Made by a program: the position numbers and the translations under genes. From contig NC_087068.1 in the NCBI RefSeq assembly GCF_963678635.1, positions 14,263,872-14,327,871 on the forward strand: a stretch of 64,000 nt of DNA, in the 5' to 3' direction. The DNA is from Symsagittifera roscoffensis. Taxonomy: Eukaryota > Xenacoelomorpha > Acoela > Convolutidae. Below the pieces are notes generated by a model, which saw only the letters and a list, made by a program, of their open reading frames with translations, did not search any database and was not told the DNA's origin. Within the stretch, counting starts at the first letter, position 1; each line of letters opens with the position of its first letter. This document shows, one piece after another, positions 49,490 through 59,820 of this stretch.

Positions 49490-50260
49490 TAGTTAATGAG
49501 ATAAGACAATTTTTGAGATTTTTTCGAAAATTTTCAGAAATTTCAAAATAATTTTTCAAAACTTGAAGTTCCCAACCCTGTAGTTGAGTACTGTCAGAGT
49601 AGTCTAAGGGATTACAAACCCTGCCTCCTTATATGACTGTTCAAATCCTTGTAGTTTTCGAGATATGACGTTTTTTGTGATTTTTTCAAAAATTTTCAGA
49701 AAACTTAAATTATTATAATTCTTAAAGATCTGAAATTCCCAACCCTGTAGTTAGGTCCTGTCAGAGTACTCTCGAGGATTGCGAATCTTGCCTCCAATTA
49801 TGACTGCTCAATTCTTTGTAGTTTTTGAGATGTGACGTTTGTGATTTTTTTTCAAAATTTTCAGAAAGTTAAAATTAAATATTTTTCTAAATTTGAAATT
49901 CCCAACGCTATAGTTCGGTGCTGTCAGGGTACTCTAAAGAGTTGCAAATCTTGCCACATGCGACTGCTAAAGGCGACTGTTCAAATGCTTTTAGTTTCCG
50001 AGATAAGACGTTTTTTCTCAATTTTTTTTGGGAAACTTAGGTTTAAAAAAATTCACAAAATTTTAAATTCCTAACCCTATAGTAGGGTGCTCTCAGGGAC
50101 TCTCAGTGGTTGCAAATCTGGCCTCCAAATTTCTGCAGAGGCACATTAACTTTTCGAGATGACGCTTTTAAAATGGAAAAAGTTCGAAATTACCAACCCT
50201 GTAATTGGGTGCAGTCAGAGTACACTAAAAGTTTGCAGATGTTGTTTCCAATATATGCGG
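49490..50260 (+). repeat. Tandem array with ~165-bp period, about five diverged units
   Basis: The landmark CCCAACCCTGTAG or a close variant occurs at 49571, 49739, 49902, 50070 and 50193, each followed by a G-TGCTGTCAG-type block and TTGC-AAT-TTGCC. Units are diverged, so the array is old. Confidence 0.75.
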
Positions 50261-52135
50261 TTTTCGAAGCACCGGAGGTGCGTTAAACGCTAGTTCAATT
50301 GAAGCATCTCTTTTATGCCCGTTGAAACCCAGCGCAATCGAAGATTTTTTTCATTTTCCACGCAAAATCAGGTACCAGAAATAGTCATCGGGAAAGGTCG
50401 AGTGATATATCATATTAAAGAACTTTCAATCGTTGATTGAACGAGATTAAAAGATTTTCAAAACGTTTTCCAAGTGTTGAGAAAAACTTGTTTGAGTTTA
50501 AGTCTTATTTCGAGCGAGTACCCTTTTGGCCAAAAAAAATTTCTAAAAATTATTACAAAAAAATAAGAAAAAGTTCCAGTAATTTTTTACTTCATTTTTT
50601 GTATGTAAATAAATTTAGGACAACTATTGTCGTTTATGCCTAATGCACTATCTTGCTACGCGTTTTTGGTTCTCTCATCTCAACCCGGAGAAATACGAAT
50701 ATACATTGAACAAGAAAAAAAAAACACTTTTTTTGTAGTTTTTATGAAGTGGTTTTAACATTCTGTGCTACTTGCACAGCAACCGACTATCCTTGTGAAA
50801 TTGGAAATGAAAGGATATGATGCAATTCGTTCTAATCAAATCTGTAGTGTACTGACTGATCTTTGCCTCTGTTATGATAAAATTTTGATTTAAAAATTTA
50901 GGCCCGCTTTTCTCGTTTTGGCTAATTAAAAAGCCGGCTTAGCCACTTGATGTGTCAGAAAAACTCTCACCACTACAACTCGAATATCGAAGGTCACGGC
51001 GTGTTGATTGATTGTTTATTTGCGTCAATCATTTTGATTTAATTAGACATGGGTGTATACTTTGTAATGTTTTCTACCTTCGAGCTCTATGTTTGAATTC
51101 GTTACACACGTTCGTTGAACGCGTTCTGCAATACACGAGGAGCCATCAGCGGACAATAGATGTACTTGCTGATTGCTCGAAACTCACTTTAAAATAAAAA
51201 AAACATGTTTCTCACGAAGTATAATCAATTTGGGAAAACTTTATGCCTAGATTTGAAAATAGGTGACAAGAAAATAGAAAATTGAATTGGCAGCAATGAA
51301 TTTAGCTAACTATTGTTAACCAGTTTTCTCAAATTGGGTTAGCTCTTATCAAAATAATGCCAATAATAAACGACTCTCGAAGTTGAAAGGACTCTAAGGT
51401 GATCAAGGAGACAGAACTGATTTTTTTTTAATTTTTCTTTATTTCTGAATTGTTGTACTTCGAAAAATTGATATTATTCAAATACTTTTGAAGTTCAAAA
51501 ATTGAGAAATCTTGAATTTTTTTTAAAAATTAGTTCTGCTTCCTTTTTCTGCTTTTTTGAGTTCTTTCGCACTTTTCCAACTGTCTGTTGGCTTTGTTTT
51601 AAATTTGAAACTTTTTCAAAGTAATGAACGTAGTTATATAGATCTTGGTGATTATAATTTTTTTTCTAGGAAAATGTCTTAAGATTTGATCACGCTCAAT
51701 TTTGATTTTTCGCGGTTTGACTTTTGATTTCTTTTTAAGATTATTTCATTTTATTTGTTAAAAGGAAGGCAAACTCCACTATCGAACAGCAAAAATGTAA
51801 AGGACACAAAAACGTGATCGACTGCTAATAACGAAAATAGAAATTAATAATCAGATTTCCCAGCAAAATAAAAGTGACCTATTGATCCAGTTTTCTCAAA
51901 TTGGGTTAATTTTATCAAAAAAGTGTCAATCATAAATTGTTCTACAAATTCAAAGAGATTTAAGGCCATCTATTTTTCTTCGAATAAGTTGAAGGATTTT
52001 GAAAACACTAGTGTTTTTTTTTTCAGTTTCCTTGCTTTCATTACTCTTTTCCAACTGTCAGTTGGCTATGTCAATTCTAAAACTTTTCAGATTAATGTTT
52101 TAGTTAGATTTGTCTCATGAAAAAATTGTGCAAAA

Positions 52136-55100
52136 ATGCCTTCCATAAAAGCACTCTTCAATTTAGAAGGTGACAACATTGAAATATTGTCAAGTCCAGA
52201 AGAGTTTTATGAAACTTTGATTTCGAATGTCAACCAAGCTCAGAAAAGAATAGTCCTTTCGTCTCTGTACATCGGAACTGGAAGCAAGGGAGAAGCATTA
52301 GTCAAACGAATTGGTCAGAGACTAAGAGAAGTTCCATCATTACAGGTGGATCTCATTTTCGACTTCAATAGATCAATGCGTGTTAATCAAACTTCACGAA
52401 CACTGTCGAAGTTTTTGGACTTGGAAAAAGTGAACTGCAATTTATACCATACGTCATACCTGAATTATCATAAAAAAGTGCTAGCTCCCAAAAGGTGGGA
52501 TGAAATATTTGGTGTTTTTCACATTAAAACGTATATTCTTGATGATATTTGCATTTTATCAGGAGCTAATTTAAGTGAAGAGTATTTTACGAACCGTCAA
52601 GACCGTTACATTGTCATACACGACAGAAAGTTTTGCGATTATTTACAAAGTTTGATGAAGAAAGTCGGCGAATTCTGTTTTCGATTGAAACCAGATGGAA
52701 AAACGACGTATCCTAGTAGACTTCCGTTACCATGGAAACAACCGAAAAACTTCCGAATTGAAAGTGGAAAAGTTCTGAAAGATTTCGAATTCGAGTCAAC
52801 TTGCAAAGTAAGAGGTAAATCTAACACGATGTTCAATTTAAGAGCCAAAAAATAAGTATGTATTAGAAAGATATCTGATTATAGGTGACTGAAAATACTA
52901 ATTCGAACTCATCAGAAAACGAAGCAAACGTCAAATCTGATACGACAATTGAAGCATATTTGCAGGCGCCCGAGCAAAATATTCATACATACTCAGAACG
53001 AATGCAACAATTTATTAGGAGCATTTCGCAAAATGACAAATTGTATTTTGCCTCTGGATATTTCAACCTATCTGAAAGTCTCTTGCGTGGAATTTTGAAC
53101 TGCCGTGCACAGAGCGTGCATATATTGGCATGCTCACGGGAGTGCAATGGGTTCAGAAATGCATCGGGTGCTGCTGGGTATGTGGCAGACATGTATGAAT
53201 GCATTCTAAGGAAATTCGTTAATCAGTTGCGTGGAAACACCAATAAAGGTAAGAATTTGAAATAGTAAAAAAGGTAAGAAAAACAAAAGTTCATAAAAAA
53301 AGATCAGCACCAATTAGACTGAACATCAAGCCTTGCAAAAACAATACATAGAGGCAATATTGAAATAAGAGAGCCAATAATCTAATGTTATCGATTATTG
53401 GCTCTCTTATTTAAATTTCGCCTTCATATATTGTGTTTTGTAAGGCTTGATGTTTAGTCTAATTGGTGCTGATCTTTTTGTATGAACAATTTTTTATGCT
53501 TCGAATTTTTTCTCATAAAAGGCTTGAGTTGATTTTTGTATTTCAGTTTTCCTTTTTGTTGAAGTTGCGTTGATGTTTTGCGATAAATTCACCATTGTGG
53601 TATTTTGCTTAAATGCCTCATCTTATAGTTGTGACCTTTTTGAAAAATATGGAGGAACTTTTTATTCGGCTAATGTTTACCCTTGATAAGCAAGGGTATT
53701 GCAATCAGGTACTAGACTTTTTTCCCGTAAACAACCTTGTCTACAAGACTCATCGGACCTGTAAAGGACTCGTAGTACCTTGGTTCATAATGAATTCAAA
53801 TTTTTAGTGTCTCCTGCACGTTTAGCCTGGAGGTACCGAATATGGATGGGACGGCAAAAGTCTCGGGTTCGAATCTGACTAGGACCTGTTTTTTTTCAAA
53901 CGGTAAATATTCCGGTTCAAAAAAATTCGGCCTATTATTTGTCTGCTTATGTTTTATCGGCTTAGTTTCCAGATCTAGGAATAGTTTTTTTTGCTGTAAA
54001 CAATTTTAACTACTGGTAGTTTAAGTGTTTTAGCAATTCAAAAATCCCGCCGAATCGAGATTTGTTTTTAATACTGGTCATAACGTTACCAACTCGATTT
54101 GTCAAAATGTCTTTTTTATTATCGGTTTTTTGAGTTTCTGCCTAATTTACATCGAACTAGTGGCCTCTTATTGCGTCGTTCGGGGATCGTAAAAAGTTCG
54201 TGTGCTTAATTGTGCTCTGAGGAGAAAATGGACAAAAATTTTTTGTTAGTTTAGAATTTTTCTGAGTTTCTTTTTGGCATGAAGGGTTTCTGCTCAGGTT
54301 TTTTCGGCATTGTTACCGCTTGGTAATTATAAATTCAAATTCAGTCCACTATTCGGCACCTCTGGTGTAGATGTAAAACAACTGATTTAGATGAGGTTCG
54401 AATCCGGCCGGGCCTGTTTTTGCAAACAAGAGTTTTTGTGCTTTTTCGGATTATCATCCACCTAATTATTTTGTCGGCCTAGATCCTGTAGCTCGATGGT
54501 TCAGCTTTATTCCAAGTTGCTGCAAACCCCATGCTTGAGACGACAAAGCCCGGGAGTTCGATTCCAGTTCAGACTTGTTTTTCTTATAAATAGAAATCTT
54601 TGATTTATTTAGGTTATTGTCTGTCTGCTTACTTTTGTCGGCTTAGTTCCACAGAAAAAACCTTTTTCAAAACTTGGCTTCTTTATAGCATTCCCAAAGC
54701 TCTTTGTAGAGTTTCTAATGGTCCGATTACTTTCGGACTTTTGCAGTTTCGGGCTTTATTGACAAAAACGATTTTTTTTAGTTTCTTTTTTTTTAGTTTT
54801 ATTTTCATAACATTAATATTTGTATCGCAATTGGTGCGAAGCTCATCTTCACCTCTGGCTAAATTCAATCAGCCATCCGGCGCATCTGTCGTAGAGGTGA
54901 CATAATTGCTTGATACCTCTTTTTTACTGACATTTTTTATTGACAAAATCGATTTTTTTTAATCAAGTTTTTTTCTTTGATTTTAATCAAATTTATATCG
55001 CAAGTGGCGCAAAGCTCAGATTCGCCCCTGTGTTTGTTGTTTTTTTTTGTTTTCCACGCAAATTTAAGTACCACAAATAATCATCAAATTGGGTCGAGTT

Positions 55101-58100
55101 TTATATCATATTACAGCCCTTTCATTCGCAATTCGAATGACGATAAAAAATTTTCTCAGTGTCCAGAAAAACCCGTTGAAAATAGTCGATATTTGGTCTA
55201 ATTTCGAGCTAATAAGATGAGCGTGTAGGCTTACAATAACTTACTCAAACTTAATTTAAAGTTAGTTTCTAGAGGTTTTTGAGCCATTTGGGAATCAGAA
55301 ACTTCAAAAAATTGAGCTAATAAGATGAGCGTGTAGGCTTACAATATTTTACTCAAACTTCAAAATCAGTCCACTATTCGGCACCTCTGGTGTAGATGTA
55401 AAACAACTGATATAGATGAGGTTCGAATCCGGCCGAGCTTGTTTTTGCAAACAAGAGTTTTTGTGCTTTTTCGGATTATCATCCACCTAATTATTTTGTC
55501 GGCCTAGATCCTGTAGCTCGATGGTTCAGCTTTATTCCAAGTTGCTGCAACCCCCATGCTTGAGACGACAAAGCCCGGGAGTTCGATTCCAGTTCAGACT
55601 TGTTTTTCTTATAAATAGAAATCTTTGATTTATTTAGGTTATTGTCTGTCTGCTTACTTTTGTCGGCTTAGTTCCACAGGAAAAACTTTTTTCAAAACTT
55701 GGCTTCTTTATAGCATTCCCAAAGCTCTTTGTAGAGTTTCTAATGGTCCGATTACTTTCGGATTTTTGCAGTTTCGGGCTTTTTTGACAAAAACGATTTT
55801 TTTAGTTTCTTTTTTTTATAGTTTTATTTTCATAACATTCATATTTGTATCGCAATTGGTGCGAAGCTCATCTTCACCTCTGGCTAAATTCAATCAGCCA
55901 TCCGGCGCATCTGTCGTAGAGTTGACATAATTGCTTGATACCTCTTTTTTACTGACATTTTTTATTGACAAAAACGATTTTTTTTAACCAAGCTTTTTTC
56001 TTTGATTTTAATCAAATTTGTATCGCAAATGGCGCAAAGCTCAGATTCGCCCCTGTGTTTGTTGTTTTTTTTTTGTTTTCCACGCAAATTTAAGTACCAC
56101 AAATAATCATCAAATTGGGTCGAGTTTTATATCATATTACAGCCCTTTCATTCGTAATTCGAATGACGTTAAAAAATTTTCTCAGTGTACAGAAAAACCC
56201 GTTGAAAATAGTCGATATTTGGTCTAATTTCGAGCTAATAAGATGAGCGTGTAGGCTTACAATATTTTACTCAAACTTCAAATTCAGTCCACTATTCGGC
56301 ACCTCTGGTGTAGATGTAAAACAACTGATTTAGATGAGGTTCGAATCCGGCCGGGCCTGTTTTTGCAAACAAGAGTTTTTGTGCTTTTTCGGATTATCAT
56401 CCACCTAATTATTTTGTCGGCCTAGATCCTGTAGCTCGATGGTTCAGCTTTATTCCAAGTTGCTGCAACCCCCATGCTTGAGACGACAAAGCCCAGGAGT
56501 TCGATTCCAGTTCAGACTTGTTTTTCTTATAAATAGAAATCTTTGATTTATTTAGGTTATTGTCTGTCTGCTTACTTTTGTCGGCTTAGTTCCACAGAAA
56601 AAACTTTTTTCAAAACTTGGCTTTTTTATAGCATTCCCAAAGCTCTTCGTAGAGTTTCTAATGGTCCGATTACTTTCGGATTTTTGCAGTTTCGGGCTTT
56701 ATTGACAAAAACGATTTTTTTTAGTTTCTTTTTTTTTAGTTTTATTTTCATAACATTCATATTTGTATCGCAATTGGTGCGAAGCTCATCTTCACCTCTG
56801 GCTAAATTCAATCAGCCATCCGGCGCATCTGTCGTAGAGTTGACATAATTGCTTGATACCTCTTTTTTACTGACATTTTTTATTGACAAAAACATTTTTT
56901 TAATCAAGCTTTTTTCTTTGATTTTAATCAAATTTGTATCGCAAATGGCGCAAAGCTCAGATTCGCCCCTGTGTTTGTTGTTTTTTTTTGTTTTCCCCGC
57001 AAATTTAAGTACCACAAATAAATCAAATTGGGTCGAGTTTTATTTCATATTACAGCCCTTTCATTCGTAATTCGAATGACGTTAAAAAAAATTTTCAGTG
57101 TCCAGAAAAACCCGTTGAAATTAGTCGATATTTGGTCTAATTTCGAGCTAATAAGACGAGCGTGTAGGCTTACAATAACTTACTCAAACTTAATTTAAAG
57201 TTAGTTTCTAGAGGTTTTTGAGCCATTTGGGAATCAGAAACTTCAAAAAATCAACAAAATATCTGCAAGAAAATAGAATAAATTTTTCAAATTTTAACAT
57301 TTTTTTTCATTTTTCAAGTAATTTCTCTATAAAAATTGTTTTCCAATTGGCTTATTTGACTATGAGTTTCGATAATGCCTAATTTCTGTTTTTTCGTTGA
57401 TATTTTTTTGTCGCACCACACAAAAAAAATGACACTAATTTTAAAAATTTTGACGAGAAACGTCAGTTTTTAGTTTTGCTGTGCTCTTTTACTATGACTT
57501 ACTGTCGATAATTCGAGAGACACAACCAGAAATGTTGCGAGTTGGACATAGAGAAAAAATCATTAGTTAAGATCAAAAAATCATAAAGTTAAGATGAGTC
57601 CAACTAATTGACGTGTTTTTTCAAATCATCTATTTCTCTTTCATATCATACTCGTTGATGATTTATGGTCATTGCTTTTAGTTTGCTTTAGTTGAAGTCT
57701 TGCATTATGTAATTTTTTTGTAATCTAGAATTAAACTATTTCCCGTAAACATTTTCTCTGCAGTCTTTATCCCACTTGGTTCAGGGGTAACGCTGTCACC
57801 TTGCACCCTATAGTTGGGAATTTGAGTACCGGTCGAACTTTTTTTCAGCATATCCGAGAAAATTTTTATTATCTGACTGTCGTTTTTCTCCTTATTTTTG
57901 TCGGCTTAGCTGCCACGTTACGTGATTTTCTTTTGCTTTTGACAAGGTCTGGAATCTTCAGTTTTTAGTGAACTTTAGCAACTGTGAGACTCCTTTCCCT
58001 TTGGCCTAGAGGTAATTTGGTTGCCTTTGTACCCCAAAGTTTGGTGCTCGAGTCCCGACCGGACTTATTGTTTCAGTATGTATGAAATTGAAATTTCTTT

Positions 58101-59316
58101 CCGGGAATAATTGAATACTCGGACTTTCATGTGTCTGCTTATGTTGTCGGCTTACTTGCCACATCGGGGAACTTTTTTCGTAGATGCAAGTTTTCTGATT
58201 TACTCCTGTAATTTGTAAAGATATTAGCCTTGACTTATATTTTCCTTGGTTTAATTTCGCTTCAAAGCTTAAGTCGGCCTAATGGTTTGTTTCTTCTTAT
58301 GTATTATCTGCTTAAGTACCTTGTTTTGTGTCGCTTTGAAATTAAAAAAATTGATTGATGTTTTTTTTTGAAAAAAATCAGGTAGCCTACGCACTTGTCG
58401 GCTGTGTGGTCGCTCGGTAATTACTAACAGCTTTTTAAACACAGATGATATTGTTTTTCGACTGTGTTTCTGAAAAAATTTTCGTTATCTAAATTTTGTT
58501 TTCGATTTCGTGATTTACATTTCATTTTATCTTCACTATCTTGCAATGCCGTGTGACAATTTTCTGTGTGACAAATTTTGTGGACATTTTTCGGTTCTCC
58601 TCTGTGTGGCAATTTTTGTGGCATTTTTTTTCGGTTTTTCGGGCGTCTACCTACGTATATATATATTGGATTTTGAACGCTTTGTAAATAATTAGAAGCT
58701 TATTTAATGCTGGTGGTTGTTTTTACTCTTTTTCTGAATTTGAATTTCACTCGCTTAGTATCGCAAGTGAAGCGAAGCTCAGCTTCGCCTCTGTGTATAA
58801 AATTGGAAAAAGGAAGGAAGATAAAGTTCTTTTTCAATCGTTAATAATCTTTCTAAATCGAAAGTTTTGCGAAGCTCCGCTTTGCCTGTGTGATGAAGTT
58901 TGATACAATTAAGTCTTTTTATTCCATATAAAAGCTTGTAAATTGAATGATTTGCCTTCCAGTTTCATCAAAGTTACTGCCATTTTCTTATAGATAAATA
59001 TCAAGTGTTCGAGTACTTCCGCAAAAACTGGACATACCACGCGAAAGGAATGTGGATTTACATTCCGGCAGAATCAAACCCTAAACAGTTCAATTGTTCC
59101 TCGACTCTGATTGGCTCTTCGAATTTCGGGATGCGTTCTCAATTCAGAGATTTGGAGCTGCAGTTTCTAATTCGAACCAAAAACTCTAAATTGCAAATTA
59201 AACTGGACGAAGAACGAAAGAGGTTGTTCAAATATAAGAGAAAATTTGATCCTAAAAGTGTGAAATACCCTTTCTTCATGCCGGCTTTGTCAAAGTTGAT
59301 CAAATCGTTCTTTTAG
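52136..59316 (+). CDS. PGS1: CDP-diacylglycerol--glycerol-3-phosphate 3-phosphatidyltransferase (PGP synthase)
   Basis: Exons 52136-52807, 52885-53248 and 58994-59316 join in phase (introns of 77 and 5745 bp), giving 452 residues. The enzyme joins CDP-diacylglycerol and glycerol-3-phosphate to make phosphatidylglycerophosphate, the committed step to cardiolipin in mitochondria. It belongs to the phospholipase D superfamily. The first HKD motif is FHIKTYILDD with SGANLSEEYFTNRQDRY (~residues 130-160). The second, TYHAKGMWIYI with IGSSNFGMRS, is in exon 3 and lacks the Asp, as is usual in this family. The C-terminus ALSKLIKSFF matches the family. An upstream in-frame TGA (52118) makes this ATG the likely start, but no mitochondrial targeting sequence precedes the domain (human PGS1, 556 residues, has one), so an upstream alternative exon is possible. 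Confidence 0.92.
53289..53487. repeat. 199-bp near-perfect inverted repeat in PGS1 intron 2
   Basis: The left arm (53289 to about 53381) and right arm (about 53393-53487) are reverse complements with few mismatches. The outer ends are GTTCAT/ATGAAC and the inner stem is AGAGAGCCAATAAT/ATTATTGGCTCTCT around a loop of about ten bases. It contains no ORF. It could be a foldback or MITE-type element or a long hairpin RNA. Confidence 0.9.
53806..53980 (+). repeat. tRNA-derived SINE-like repeat
   Basis: The head TTAGCCTGGAGGTACCGAAT, box B CGGGTTCGAATCTGAC, then a T run, TATTTGTCTGCTTATGTTTT and CGGCTTAGTTTCC match the family at 39661 and 39995. Confidence 0.65.
54341..57250 (+). repeat. Three-unit tandem array (~0.92-1.03 kb per unit) in PGS1 intron 2
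   Basis: The units start at TCAGTCCACTATTCGGCAC: 54341, 55366 and 56284. Each holds two tRNA-like heads (box B-like GGTTCGAATCCGG and GAGTTCGATTCCAG), a body with TGTCTGCTTACTTTTGTCGG, and two tail motifs (GTATCGCAATTGGTGCGAAG and TATCGCAAGTGGCGCAAAGC types). The units are very similar, so amplification is recent. The ~100-codon frames inside are repeat sequence, not genes. Confidence 0.92.
57765..58070 (+). repeat. Two further tRNA-like SINE heads
   Basis: 57770-57845 has ACTTGGTTCAGGGGTAACGC and GAATTTGAGTACCGG. 57985-58070 has TTTGGCCTAGAGGTAATTTG and GTGCTCGAGTCCCGACC. Both are followed by T-rich tracts and TGTCTGCTTATG or TTGTCGGCTTA bodies. Confidence 0.5.
58757..58895 (+). repeat. Two GCGAAGCT-AGCTTCGC tail motifs close together
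   Basis: GTATCGCAAGTGAAGCGAAG continues to CTTCGCCTCTGTGT (58758-58797). TTGCGAAGCTCCGCTTTGCC lies at 58867-58886. The first has the full 7-bp stem. Confidence 0.6.
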
Positions 59317-59820
59317 CACTGATGAAGTGGCTGAAAACTATAATATTTTGTACTTATGAATATTTTGATACATTTAACTTTCATAATGATAAAAAGTATA
59401 ATATATTGCTCATAAAACTGTGAATATAATCGTTTTAAACTTTTGCGGAAAATGTGTTATATTTCAGATTTATCTAGTATGACTGGCATGATATCATATC
59501 GCAGATAACACATTCGTGTAGCATAAAATTAGTATATGCGCCACAGACTTTCAATCAAGCCACATGTTTATCACTTTCTTCATTTCTTTGGGAGGGCAAA
59601 GTTCGCTTTCTTTGGTCTAAGAAAAGCGAACCCTACGAAAAAGAAACAAAACGTCCCAAACTGACTTATCTGATAATTACGTGCCATAAATATAGTGTAT
59701 CCAGTGAACTTGTTTGGTCTTCGAGAAGTTGGTTGGCTGACCTCTCATAGACAGAAATTAAATCATCCATAGTCGAGTGACTTCTTGCCCTTAGAGCCGT
59801 TAGACTGGTGACATCTGAAG
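59317..59820. other. Intergenic, PGS1 to TBL1-like
   Basis: 504 bp with no gene or repeat that I recognise. It must hold the PGS1 3' UTR and the promoter or 5' UTR of the next gene, but no clear AATAAA or TATA box stands out. Confidence 0.5.

Larger units (their letters stand above)
47223..52135. other. Intergenic region between COMMD5 and PGS1, repeats only
   Basis: No exon of a recognisable protein is seen. It contains a dispersed repeat (47815-48125), a SINE-like head (48437-48500) with a tail motif at 49081-49122, a ~165-bp tandem array (49490-50260), and fragments shared with COMMD5 introns (51330-51410, 51680-51960). A PGS1 5' UTR exon may begin after the acceptor TTTTCAG at 52084-52090. 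Confidence 0.6.

Noticed and set aside
54600..56848. Three ~101-codon frames at 54600, 55625 and 56543
   Set aside because: They are the same piece of the tandem repeat, made of SINE parts and T-rich sequence.
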